Origin: CAZNMF01 sp035547155
GTDB lineage: Bacteria > Acidobacteriota > Vicinamibacteria > Vicinamibacterales > SCN-69-37
Direction of reading: 5' to 3'
Assembly (NCBI GenBank): GCA_035547155.1
Contig: DASZVJ010000088.1
Span: 1 to 19,791, forward strand
Length of the DNA stretch: 19,791 bases
Position numbers and translations under genes: made by a program. Positions 7,458 through 14,772 of the stretch are shown piece by piece (position 1 is the first letter of the stretch; every line of letters starts with the position of its first letter). Under the pieces are notes generated by a model that saw nothing but the letters and a program-made list of their open reading frames with translations, ran no database searches and had not been told where the DNA came from.

Positions 7458-9080
7458 TCAGCTCCTTGACGATGACCGCCATTCGTCGACGGCCTGCTGC
7501 GCAATGGCCTTCAGGTCTCGGCCGATCGCTTCGTAGCCCGCCGCGTCGAGGTTCGCGAGCGAGACGCGCACCGACCACGGTGGACCGTCGAAGCCCGATC
7601 CGTTGAGCAGCACGGTCCCGTGCTGCTTCGCCAGCGCGATCACGATGTCGAGCGGCGAGTGATGCGCCTCGACGTACGCCTGGAAGGGGTCGCCGATCGT
7701 CTGACGCCCCCACACGGCAAGATCGAGATCGACGTAGTACCCGATGCGTAACGGCTCGTCCGGCACGTCGAGGCCGAGGCCGCGCGACAGCGCCTGCAAC
7801 CGCTCGCGAAGGATGGCGCGGCACCGGTGCGTGTACGCGTCGCCGGGATCGAGCAGCGCGAACAACGAGAACAGCGTCATCTGCACCTGCTGCGGCGTCG
7901 ACAGGCCGGCCGTGTGATTGAGCGCGACGCTTCGGCTGTCGGCGACCAGGCGATCGATGAACCGCATCCGATCCGGCTCGATCGTCAAGGTGGCGTAGCG
8001 CGTGCGCAGCGCCGCCCGATCGGTAGCCGGCAGCGCCTGCAGACGCTCGTCGATGACGTTGTCGCGATGCACGCCGATGACGCCGAGCCGCCAGCCCGTG
8101 CATCCGAAGTGCTTCGAGTACGAGTAGACGAGGATCGTGTTTCGCGGCAGGTCGGCCGCAAGCGAGCGGAAGCCCTCCGTGAACGTGCCATACACGTCGT
8201 CGGTCAGGACGATGAGATCGGGCCGTCGCGTCCGGATGAGATCGACGATGCGCCGCTGCGTGGCCGGATGCATCGCAAACGAGGCAGGATTCGACGGATT
8301 GACCAGGAAGAACGCCTTGACGCGCGGGTCGACGAGCTTCTCGATCTCGCGATCCGCGTACTGCCACGCGTGATGACCGTCCGTCATCCGGCTCTGCGCG
8401 ATCTCGACGACCTGCAACTCGTAGTCGTCGAGCCGCGGCAGCTCGATGTACGGCGTGAAGATCGGCGTGCCCAGCGCGATGGTGTCGCCACGCCGCAGCA
8501 GCCGGTTCTCGAACAGACTGTCGAACACGTAGCAGATCGCCGCGGTCCCACCCTCGACGGCGAACAGATCGAATGCGCCGGCGGGCGGCCGCTCGTCGCA
8601 CATCGTCTTCATCAGATAGCGATGAACGACGCGCTCCGCGTGCGGCAGCATGCGGTCGGGCTCCGGATAGTTGTCGCCGATCGTCCCGTCGACGAGCTCG
8701 TGGACGAACGCGTCCGCCTCGAAGCCCAGTTCGGACGTCGCGTAGTCGAGACTACGCTCGAGCAGCGCGGCGCCGCGATCCGCTGTTCGCGTCGCGAGAA
8801 ATGCGCGCAAGCGCGCAGCGATGCCGTCACTCGACGGCATGCCGCCGAGGTCCGACTCCTTCCAGACGCGTTCGCATTCAGTGAGCGCGAATTGCCCGAG
8901 TAGGAAGAACGCCACACGGGGCGTCGTCGAGACCCAGTTCGGATTGCCTCGACCGGCGTTCAGGAACTTGTGCGTCGCGGCTTTGGTCGCCGTACGATCG
9001 TTGGCGTAGCGGATCAGCGTGTCCTTCAACTGGAACGGACCGAGCCGCTCGAGCGCCGCGCTCTTCGTATCCATGGCCAT
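7458..9080 (-). CDS. aspD: Bifunctional aspartate aminotransferase / L-aspartate 4-decarboxylase (AspD)
   Basis: The product is 540 residues, a PLP fold-type I enzyme of AspD length (about 530-540), longer than ordinary aspartate aminotransferases (about 400). It converts L-aspartate to L-alanine and CO2, consuming a cytoplasmic proton. Visible: KFLNAGRGNPNW at 38-49, NYPEPDRMLPH, FAVEGGTAAICY, the NPSNP block at 261-265, TDDVYGTF at 293-300, and YSYSKHFGCTGWRLG with PLP-binding Lys323. A C-terminal VRVSLANL probably carries the carboxylate-binding Arg. Two ATGs two codons apart are possible (9080 and 9074); GGAG at 9085-9088 favours 9080 slightly. There is no signal peptide, so it is cytosolic. 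It is the first gene of the operon, with a palindrome in its leader. Confidence 0.92.
   Translation of the reverse strand: MAMDTKSAALERLGPFQLKDTLIRYANDRTATKAATHKFLNAGRGNPNWVSTTPRVAFFLLGQFALTECERVWKESDLGGMPSSDGIAARLRAFLATRTADRGAALLERSLDYATSELGFEADAFVHELVDGTIGDNYPEPDRMLPHAERVVHRYLMKTMCDERPPAGAFDLFAVEGGTAAICYVFDSLFENRLLRRGDTIALGTPIFTPYIELPRLDDYELQVVEIAQSRMTDGHHAWQYADREIEKLVDPRVKAFFLVNPSNPASFAMHPATQRRIVDLIRTRRPDLIVLTDDVYGTFTEGFRSLAADLPRNTILVYSYSKHFGCTGWRLGVIGVHRDNVIDERLQALPATDRAALRTRYATLTIEPDRMRFIDRLVADSRSVALNHTAGLSTPQQVQMTLFSLFALLDPGDAYTHRCRAILRERLQALSRGLGLDVPDEPLRIGYYVDLDLAVWGRQTIGDPFQAYVEAHHSPLDIVIALAKQHGTVLLNGSGFDGPPWSVRVSLANLDAAGYEAIGRDLKAIAQQAVDEWRSSSRS
7462..7467 (-). promoter_or_regulatory. 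Ribosome binding site of the asparaginase gene
   Basis: AAGGAG on the minus strand, six bases before ATG 7455 and inside the end of aspD. It decides between the two candidate ATGs. Confidence 0.75.
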
Positions 9081-9101
9081 CCCACTCCAACGCCGTGTTG
9101 C

Positions 9102-9129
9102 CACGGCCGCGACATGTCGCGGCGCCGTG
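9102..9129. promoter_or_regulatory. Long palindrome upstream of aspD
   Basis: The core GCCGCGACATGTCGCGGC (9106-9123) is a perfect 18-base palindrome centred on ACATGT. Outer arms CACGG/CCGTG (9102-9106 and 9125-9129) extend the symmetry imperfectly. It ends 22 bases before the aspD ATG. It could be an operator for a dimeric regulator or a leader hairpin in the mRNA; no regulator gene is adjacent. Confidence 0.5.
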
Positions 9130-9160
9130 ACAGCGAACGACGGCGATTCCACGCGTTTTC

Positions 9161-9183
9161 GCGCACTGGTGATGCCAGCGCGC
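9161..9183 (-). terminator. Possible hairpin between pcaL and aspD
   Basis: On the minus strand, GCGCGCTGG-CATCA-CCAGTGCGC forms a 9-bp stem with one G-U pair, 52 bases after the pcaL stop. The pairing is complete only in minus-strand RNA, the sense of both flanking genes. No U-run follows, so termination is uncertain. It may separate the pca and asp units. Confidence 0.4.
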
Positions 9184-9235
9184 GGAAACACTCAGGGCTA
9201 AGCAGGAGATGTGCCGGGAAACGAGCGATCGGGAC

Positions 9236-10405
9236 TTACGAGGTGGAGCCGGACGGACGCGACCGTTCTTCTGACGCGATCTGAAACGCAGTGTTCGCCG
9301 CAGGGATGCCCGCGTAGACGGCCGTCTGCAGGAGCACCTCTTCGACGTCCGTCCATTCGAGCTCGCGAGCCAGACCGGCGCGGAGATGCAGACGAAACTC
9401 CTCCCATCGGCCGAGCGACGCCGTGATGACGAGCACGATCAGGCGTCGCGTGCGATGGTCGAGGCCGGGACGCGTCCAGATCGAGCCCCACGCCGTGCGC
9501 GTGATCAGGTCCTGAAAATCGCGCGTGAGATCCGTCGTCGCGGCGATCGAGCGATCGACGTGCGCGTCGCCGAGGGCGGCGCGGCGGACGCGCTCCCCTG
9601 CCGCGCGCACGTCGGCATCAGCAGGCACGAGAAAGCGCAGCAACGCCGCCGAGAAGCTGCGCGGCTGTTCGAGATTCGAGAGATGTGCCGCGTGAAGACG
9701 CGCGACGGACGCGCCGGGAATCGACGAGGCGAGCAGCGCGCCATGTCCCTCCCACGGCATCGAGACGTCGAGATCGCCGGCGATGACAAGCGTTCGCGGC
9801 GTGATCCTCGACAACGCGTCCCGTCCGTCGAAATCGCGCACCGCCGCACAGCACGCCGCGTAGCCCTCAGGCGAGGTCGCGAGGAGCGTGCGGCGTGCCT
9901 GTCCCGCGATCGCTGGCCGCCGCGTCAGGCCGTCCGTCGAAAAGAATCGCGACATCGCCGTGTCGACGACGGCAGGCATTCCGCCTTTGAGGACGGCCGC
10001 GCGTCGCGCCTCCATCGCCGACGGATCGGTCACACGTGGCGATGTGTTCGCCAGCACGAGATGCGTCAGACGCTGCGGCGCGTGGACGCCGAGCCATTGG
10101 CCGACCATCCCGCCAATCGACAGACCGCAGAACGCGAATCGGTCGATCCGCAGCGAGTCGGCGAGCGACAGGACATCGCGCGCGAGCGTCTCGATCGTGG
10201 CCGTGGTGTCCGCTGGTGCCGGCGACGCGCCGTGTCCTCGCGCATCGAAACGCAGAACGCGAAAATGCGGTGCGAGGTCGGCCGCCTGCGCGTCCCACAT
10301 GCCGTGGTCGAGGCCAAGCGAGTGATGCAGCACGACGACCGGCTCGTCGTCCGCACCGTCGAGCCGAAAGTAGAGGCGGCCCGTACCAGTCTCGCAAAAC
10401 GGCAT
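9236..10405 (-). CDS. pcaL: PcaL: fused 3-oxoadipate enol-lactonase (PcaD) and 4-carboxymuconolactone decarboxylase (PcaC)
   Basis: The product is 389 residues with two enzymes in one chain. Residues 1-262 are an alpha/beta hydrolase: oxyanion region HHSLGLD, nucleophile elbow GLSIGG with Ser96, acid Asp211 or Asp213, and His241 in HAAHLSNLEQP. It hydrolyses 3-oxoadipate enol-lactone. Residues about 266-385 are a carboxymuconolactone decarboxylase domain: WTRPGLDHRTRRLIVL, GRWEEFRLHLRAGL and EVLLQTAVYAGIPAANTAF. Together they turn 4-carboxymuconolactone into 3-oxoadipate. PcaD-PcaC order matches PcaL of Rhodococcus and Streptomyces. The start has a strong GGAGGAG (10413-10419) seven bases upstream, and the gene begins 4 bases after the pcaB stop. 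It is the last pca gene of the cluster. Confidence 0.95.
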   Translation of the reverse strand: MPFCETGTGRLYFRLDGADDEPVVVLHHSLGLDHGMWDAQAADLAPHFRVLRFDARGHGASPAPADTTATIETLARDVLSLADSLRIDRFAFCGLSIGGMVGQWLGVHAPQRLTHLVLANTSPRVTDPSAMEARRAAVLKGGMPAVVDTAMSRFFSTDGLTRRPAIAGQARRTLLATSPEGYAACCAAVRDFDGRDALSRITPRTLVIAGDLDVSMPWEGHGALLASSIPGASVARLHAAHLSNLEQPRSFSAALLRFLVPADADVRAAGERVRRAALGDAHVDRSIAATTDLTRDFQDLITRTAWGSIWTRPGLDHRTRRLIVLVITASLGRWEEFRLHLRAGLARELEWTDVEEVLLQTAVYAGIPAANTAFQIASEERSRPSGSTS

Positions 10406-10409
10406 GCGA

Positions 10410-11750
10410 CTACTCCTCCGCTGCGGACGCGCGATCGAGCAGCCGTCTGCGAAACGCCTCGGCCACGCCGAGATAGCGCTCTGGCGCCGCGAGTACTTCG
10501 ATGTCGTGCGAGGTCAAATGCACTATGGCGTCCGGCATCGACTCGACGACCTCGGCGAGCGATCGCGACGATCGCCGGGATTCCGCGATCGCGTCCTTGA
10601 CGAGCTCGGCCGCACGCGTCCGTCCGACGCGCGGCGCCAGCATCGCGAGCAATCGCTCGGCGAGCAGTTGACCTCGCGTCGCGTCGAGATGCTCGCGCAT
10701 GCGTGACGCGTCGACGGTAAGGCTTTCGAGCACGTCAGCGAGCGCGGCCGTCGCGGAGCCTGCCGCCTGCACGGCGTCCGCAACCGCGGACGTCTCCGCC
10801 TGCCATCCGCCCGTCGATCGCTCGTGTTCGACCACCATGCCCGCCAGCACCGACGACACGAGCCCGGGAAGACGCTGCGCGGAAGCCAGCACGATCGTCG
10901 AGCCGGACGGATTGCGTTTCTGCGGCATCGACGACGACGCGCCGCCGCGCTCGGCGACCTCGGCGATCTCGGGCTGCATCAGCAAGGTGATGTCGCGCGC
11001 GGCTTTCGCGAGCGCTCCCGCATAAACGCCAGCAGCGGCGACGAAGGCGGCCACGCGATCGCGATGCGCATGCCACGGCGCATCGGGCACACCGAGGTTG
11101 AGCTCGTCCGCGACCGCACGTTCGATGTCGAGGCCGATGGGCCCGAGCGCCGCGAGCGTGCCCGCGGCGCCGCCGTACTGCACGACGAGCAGCGATCGAT
11201 ACGACGTCAGCCATCCCTGCCACGCGCGCGCAATGCCGCCGAGCCAGCCTGCCACCTTCAGCCCGAACGTCGTCGGCACCGCAGGCTGCAGCAGCGTTCG
11301 TCCGAGCATCACCGTCTCGGCGTGCGCATCAGAGAGGCGGCGGAGCGCTTCGACAATGCGCCGGTGATCGGCGGCGATCGACGCCCACGCGCGGCGCACG
11401 CACAGCACGAGCGCGGTGTCGATGACGTCCTGGCTGGTCGCGCCCCAGTGCACGTACGCCGCAGCCGTGCGATCCACCGCTTCGACGCGCGACGTCAGCG
11501 CCTGCACAAGTGGCAACGCGACCGTGGCATGCGCGCGCGCCGCACGAGCCAGCTCGCGCACGTCGAACGACGCGCCGTCGGCGACGCGGACGATGACCTC
11601 GGCCACGGACGCCGGAATGACGCCGACGCGAGCCTGCGCGCGCGCGAGCGCACATTCGAACGCCACCATCGCGCCGACATAGGCCTCGTCGCCGAACGCC
11701 GCGGCCAACGCCGGCGTCGTCACGAGCGCGTCGATCAGTCGCTCAGACAT
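10410..11750 (-). CDS. pcaB: 3-carboxy-cis,cis-muconate cycloisomerase
   Basis: The product is 446 residues, a fumarase/aspartase superfamily member that lactonises 3-carboxy-cis,cis-muconate to 4-carboxymuconolactone. The superfamily blocks are present: GATSQDVIDT at 103-112 and the signature GGASSSMPQKRNP at 269-281, with the catalytic Ser loop. Length fits PcaB of Gram-negative bacteria (about 450). I take the ATG at 11750, which shares one base with the pcaG stop (TGATG); a GTG at 11753 would add one residue. A C-terminal domain at about 360-446 matches the family's adenylosuccinate-lyase-like tail. The cycloisomerase rather than adenylosuccinate lyase role is set by its place between pcaG and pcaL. 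Confidence 0.94.
   Translation of the reverse strand: MSERLIDALVTTPALAAAFGDEAYVGAMVAFECALARAQARVGVIPASVAEVIVRVADGASFDVRELARAARAHATVALPLVQALTSRVEAVDRTAAAYVHWGATSQDVIDTALVLCVRRAWASIAADHRRIVEALRRLSDAHAETVMLGRTLLQPAVPTTFGLKVAGWLGGIARAWQGWLTSYRSLLVVQYGGAAGTLAALGPIGLDIERAVADELNLGVPDAPWHAHRDRVAAFVAAAGVYAGALAKAARDITLLMQPEIAEVAERGGASSSMPQKRNPSGSTIVLASAQRLPGLVSSVLAGMVVEHERSTGGWQAETSAVADAVQAAGSATAALADVLESLTVDASRMREHLDATRGQLLAERLLAMLAPRVGRTRAAELVKDAIAESRRSSRSLAEVVESMPDAIVHLTSHDIEVLAAPERYLGVAEAFRRRLLDRASAAEE
10413..10419 (-). promoter_or_regulatory. Ribosome binding site of pcaL
   Basis: GGAGGAG on the minus strand, seven bases before ATG 10405, embedded in the last codons of pcaB. It is the strongest Shine-Dalgarno sequence I noticed in the window. 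Confidence 0.75.
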
Positions 11751-12301
11751 CACAAATCGAAGAACACCGTCTCGTCCGCGCCCTGCATGCGGATCTGAAA
11801 CGTCCAGCCCGCCCCATCGGACCGAGCCACTAACGTGTCGCGTCGCGTCGGCGGCACCAGGCCGAGCACGGGATCACCGGCCAGCGCGGCGTCGCCTGCA
11901 AAATAGCACCGTGTGAAGACGTGCCGCAGCAATCCGCGCGCGAACACGCAGATGTTGATGTGCGCGGCGATGCGGCAACCGTCCTCCGCGACGCCGGACG
12001 CCGGCGTGAACGTGTCGAACGCGCACCAGCCGTACGTATCCGTCGGACAGCGGCCCCAATTGCGAACGGCGGCCGAGGGCGCATCGGATTCCCCTGGTGC
12101 CGTCTGCCAGATCTCGACGAGCGCATCGTCGATCGGCGCGCCAACGCCGTCGAGCACCTGAATGCGCAGATGCAGAGGCGCGCTTTTGATCGTCGCGGCG
12201 CTGCCAAGCGTTTTGAGCTCGACTTGAGACTCGAACCCGACGTGCAGGAACGGGCCGATCGTCTGCGACGGGCTCGCGACCAGCCGCTTTTCGTCCGCCA
12301 T
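11750..12301 (-). CDS. pcaG: Protocatechuate 3,4-dioxygenase, alpha subunit
   Basis: The product is 183 residues. It is the non-iron-binding partner of PcaH in the intradiol dioxygenase that opens protocatechuate to 3-carboxy-cis,cis-muconate. Visible: SPSQTIGPFLHVGF near the N-terminus, typical of PcaG, the beta-sandwich strand segment DALVEIWQTAPGE, and the FARGLLRHVFTRCYF region. The iron-ligand pattern of PcaH is not complete here, as expected for alpha. The ATG at 12301 shares a base with the pcaH stop (TGATG), and the same arrangement occurs at its own 3' end with pcaB. Such one-base overlaps suggest re-initiation and balanced subunit synthesis. A longer upstream reading of the frame overlaps pcaH and is rejected. 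Confidence 0.94.
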   Translation of the reverse strand: MADEKRLVASPSQTIGPFLHVGFESQVELKTLGSAATIKSAPLHLRIQVLDGVGAPIDDALVEIWQTAPGESDAPSAAVRNWGRCPTDTYGWCAFDTFTPASGVAEDGCRIAAHINICVFARGLLRHVFTRCYFAGDAALAGDPVLGLVPPTRRDTLVARSDGAGWTFQIRMQGADETVFFDL

Positions 12302-13023
12302 CACGCGCGCTCCTCGAACGGCGTCGAATGCGGGCCGCGGACGACGATGTCGAAGCGGTAGCCGAGCGCCCATTCCGGCTCGGTCAGGCCGAGATCGAAC
12401 GTGGAGATCAATCGCTGCCGTACGCGATCGTCCGGAAGCGACTGCATCATCGGATCGTACGGGAACAGCGGATCGCTCGGAAAGTACATCTGCGTGACGA
12501 GCCGCGTCAGGAACGACTGGCCGAAGATCGAAAAATGAATATGCGCCGGCCGCCACGCGTTCTCGTGATTGCGCCACGGATACGCACCGGGCTTGATGGA
12601 CACGAAGCGATAGCGTCCCTCCGCGTCGGTCTCGCAGCGTCCTGCGCCGATGAAATACGGATCGAGCGGCGCCGGATGCGCATCGCGGCTGTGGCGGTAC
12701 CGGCCCGCGGCGTTGGCCTGCCAGACCTCGATGAGCGCGTTGCGCACCGGGCGGCCGTCTTCATCGAGCAGGCGGCCGGACACGATGATGCGCTCGCCTT
12801 GCGGTTCGCCGCCGGGGCACTGGCGCGTGAGGTCCGCGTCACCGGGCCCGATGGCCATGTGCCCGTACACCGGCTGCGTGAGATCCGAGTACGCCTCCGG
12901 CACGCGAATCTGCGGCTGCGCGGGCGCGCGCAGCACCGTCGATCGATACGGCGGATACAACAGCGGCGGCTGGCTCTTGTGGACGTCGGCGTCCGTCAGT
13001 ATCACGCGATCGTCTATCTTCAT
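12301..13023 (-). CDS. pcaH: Protocatechuate 3,4-dioxygenase, beta subunit
   Basis: The product is 240 residues and is the iron-carrying subunit. All four Fe(III) ligands align with Pseudomonas PcaH: Tyr109 (AAGRYRH), Tyr148 (KPGAYPWRN), His161 and His163 (WRPAHIHF). Their spacing (39, 13, 2) is the same as Tyr408, Tyr447, His460 and His462 of the Pseudomonas enzyme. The N-terminal region with PPYRSTVLRAP and the C-terminal FDIVVRGPHSTPFE are also typical. It starts 4 bases after the pcaJ stop and runs into pcaG. The order pcaH-pcaG is the usual one. Function is as sure as sequence alone allows. Confidence 0.96.
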   Translation of the reverse strand: MKIDDRVILTDADVHKSQPPLLYPPYRSTVLRAPAQPQIRVPEAYSDLTQPVYGHMAIGPGDADLTRQCPGGEPQGERIIVSGRLLDEDGRPVRNALIEVWQANAAGRYRHSRDAHPAPLDPYFIGAGRCETDAEGRYRFVSIKPGAYPWRNHENAWRPAHIHFSIFGQSFLTRLVTQMYFPSDPLFPYDPMMQSLPDDRVRQRLISTFDLGLTEPEWALGYRFDIVVRGPHSTPFEERA

Positions 13024-13027
13024 CGTC

Positions 13028-13819
13028 TTACTCCGTCACGACAGCGCCGTGCGCAGCGGCCGTTCGCGCGTGCAAATCGCGCAGCGCCTCGAGCTCGACG
13101 GACGTCGGCGCCGGCGTCTCGTCGACACGCTCTGCGAACTGCACGGGCCATCCGGTCGCCGCGATGACCTGCTCGCGCGTCACGCCGGGATGCAGCGCGA
13201 CGACTTCGAACTCGTTCGTCTCCGCGTACGGCGTCATCACGCACAAGTCCGTCACGAGCAGCACCGGGCCCGCCGTTCGCACGCCGAGCGCGCGGCGCTC
13301 GCGGCCCGTTGGCCCGTGCCCGAGCGACGTTTGAAAGCTGAGACGCTCGACGAACGTGCGCGGATGATGGCGCATCACGAGATAGATGCGCTGGCAGCCC
13401 GTCGCGATCTCGGTCGCGCCGCCGCTACCGGGCAGCCGCACCTTCGGCGCCGCGTAGTCGCCGATGACGGTGCTGTTGAGATTGCCGAACCGATCGACCT
13501 GCGCGCCGCTCAGAAAGCCCACGGTGATGCGCTCGCCCTGCAGCCAGTACTGGAACATCTCCGGCACGGACACCGTCGTCAGCGCCGTCTCGCAGAGCTC
13601 GCCATCGCCAATCGACAGCGGCAGGACGCGCGGTCGCGTTTCCAATGTGCCGGATTCGTACAGCAGGGCCAGATCCGGCGCGTGCGTCATCCGCGCGAGA
13701 TTGCACGCCGCCGACGGCAGGCCGATGCCGACGAAGCAGACGTCGCGATTCGTCAGCGCACGAGCGGCCGCGATGGTCATCATCTCCGTCGCGGTGTACG
13801 TCCCGGACGAGGCGTTCAT
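13028..13819 (-). CDS. pcaJ: 3-oxoadipate CoA-transferase, subunit B (CatJ-like)
   Basis: The product is 263 residues, the catalytic-glutamate subunit that with PcaI moves CoA from succinyl-CoA to 3-oxoadipate. Visible: TATEMMTIAAARAL, CFVGIGLPSAACNLAR, LLYESGTLET with the probable catalytic Glu, LSIGDGELCETA, GAQVDRFGNLNSTVIG and LHPGVTREQV. Length and sequence resemble CatJ of Pseudomonas knackmussii (about 259) more than PcaJ of P. putida (about 213), so it is the glutaconate-CoA-transferase-like type. The start at 13819 lies in an ATGA overlap with pcaI and has AAGGGG at 13825-13830 just upstream. Role here is set by the complete pca set around it. Confidence 0.93.
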   Translation of the reverse strand: MNASSGTYTATEMMTIAAARALTNRDVCFVGIGLPSAACNLARMTHAPDLALLYESGTLETRPRVLPLSIGDGELCETALTTVSVPEMFQYWLQGERITVGFLSGAQVDRFGNLNSTVIGDYAAPKVRLPGSGGATEIATGCQRIYLVMRHHPRTFVERLSFQTSLGHGPTGRERRALGVRTAGPVLLVTDLCVMTPYAETNEFEVVALHPGVTREQVIAATGWPVQFAERVDETPAPTSVELEALRDLHARTAAAHGAVVTE

Positions 13820-14640
13820 GCGCTCCCCTTCCCGCCGCTGTGCACGTGCGCGTCCATCCACTGCTGGAACGTGTCGCGATCGCGGGCGATCGCATCCCAT
13901 GCGACGTAGAACGCGTTGTCACGTTGATAGTAGCCATGCGCGTAGGACGGCCGCGCGCCGCCAGGCGCCACGACGATCGCGTCGATGGTCCACGACGGCA
14001 GAATGACGTCGTTCGATCCCTCGTCGGACAGACGGTCGACGATCTCCTCGACCGTCACGATGGCGTGGCGCGCGGCGAGCACGGCTTCCTTCTGCACGCC
14101 GATGATCCCTTCGAACCTGACGTTGCCGCGCCGATCGGCTTTCTGCGCGTGGACGATCGTCACGTCCGGACGCAGCGCGGGCACGGCCGCGAGCGACTCG
14201 CCGGTGAACGGACACGCAATGAACTTGATGTTGGGATTGACCTTGGGCAGGTCCGAGCCGCGATAGCCGCGAAAGAACGCGGCGGGCATGCCCGCTGCGC
14301 CCGCCGCATACGCGTGCGCCATCGCCGAGTGGCTGTGCTCTTCGATCTCGAGCGGCCGCGGCCATTGCCGCTCGACGGCATCCCGCAGACGATGCAGCGA
14401 TCCGACGCCGGGATTGCCGCCCCACGAGAAGATGAGCTTCCTCGCGCATCCCGCGCCGATCATCTGATCGAAGATCAAGTCCGGCGTCATGCGGATGAGC
14501 GTGAGATCGCCGATGCGTTGACGAATGATCTCGTGTCCGGCCGCGAACGGAATGAGATGCGTGAAGCCCTCGAGCGCGACGCGATCGCCCGCGTGCACCC
14601 ATCTCGACACGGCTTCCGACAGAGTCACGAATTCGCTCAT
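13816..14640 (-). CDS. pcaI: 3-oxoadipate CoA-transferase, subunit A (CatI-like)
   Basis: The product is 274 residues. Characteristic segments are VALEGFTHLIPFAAGHE, LIRMTPDLIFDQMIGAGCARKL, SWGGNPGVGSLHRLRDA, GSDLPKVNPNIKF, CPFTGESLAAVPALRPDV, HAQKADRRGNV and HGYYQRDNAFY. They match CatI of Pseudomonas knackmussii closely, at about the same length (282), and differ from the shorter PcaI of P. putida. The ATG at 14640 is the only good start: no other start codon lies in the few codons upstream, and GGAGGG lies rather far (about 12 bases) before it. It is the first gene after the 89-bp inverted repeat that separates it from pobA, and it overlaps pcaJ by 4 bases. Confidence 0.93.
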   Translation of the reverse strand: MSEFVTLSEAVSRWVHAGDRVALEGFTHLIPFAAGHEIIRQRIGDLTLIRMTPDLIFDQMIGAGCARKLIFSWGGNPGVGSLHRLRDAVERQWPRPLEIEEHSHSAMAHAYAAGAAGMPAAFFRGYRGSDLPKVNPNIKFIACPFTGESLAAVPALRPDVTIVHAQKADRRGNVRFEGIIGVQKEAVLAARHAIVTVEEIVDRLSDEGSNDVILPSWTIDAIVVAPGGARPSYAHGYYQRDNAFYVAWDAIARDRDTFQQWMDAHVHSGGKGSA

Positions 14641-14676
14641 CGCCGATGTCGACCCTCCACGTCCCTCACACCATCC

Positions 14677-14765
14677 CGGGCGGCCACGGGGGGCCGCCCC
14701 TACGATTTCGTAGCCCGAAGCCTGTCGCCCGTAGCCTGCGTAGGGGCGGCCCTTGTGGCCGCCCG
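14677..14765. repeat. 89-bp inverted repeat (REP/MITE-like) between pobA and pcaI
   Basis: Left arm 14677-14704 and right arm 14739-14765 are near-perfect inverted copies (28 and 27 bases, about two mismatches and one indel). Both contain GGCGGCC..GGGCC and end inward in CGTAGGGGCGG/CCGCCCCTACG. The loop has two related direct copies, GTAGCCCGAAGCCTG and TCGCCCGTAGCCTG. It carries no gene. Form and sequence resemble dispersed intergenic repeats; in the transcript it would fold into a long hairpin. Confidence 0.8.
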
Positions 14766-14772
14766 TCAACGC

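Noticed and set aside
7456..8601. N-terminal extension of the asparaginase frame to 735 residues
   Set aside because: It overlaps aspD out of frame; the signal peptide and AAGGAG site mark the true start at 7455.
10824..11798. Plus-strand open frame over pcaB
   Set aside because: Antisense shadow; the pcaB signature GGASSSMPQKRNP is on the minus strand.
12302..12577. N-terminal extension of the pcaG frame
   Set aside because: It overlaps pcaH, whose iron ligands are all conserved; the pcaG start at 12301 fits the TGATG junction and the family length.
14641..14772. Small gene in the pobA-pcaI gap
   Set aside because: The gap is mostly inverted repeat; open frames there are short and made of repeat-derived residues, without a ribosome site.
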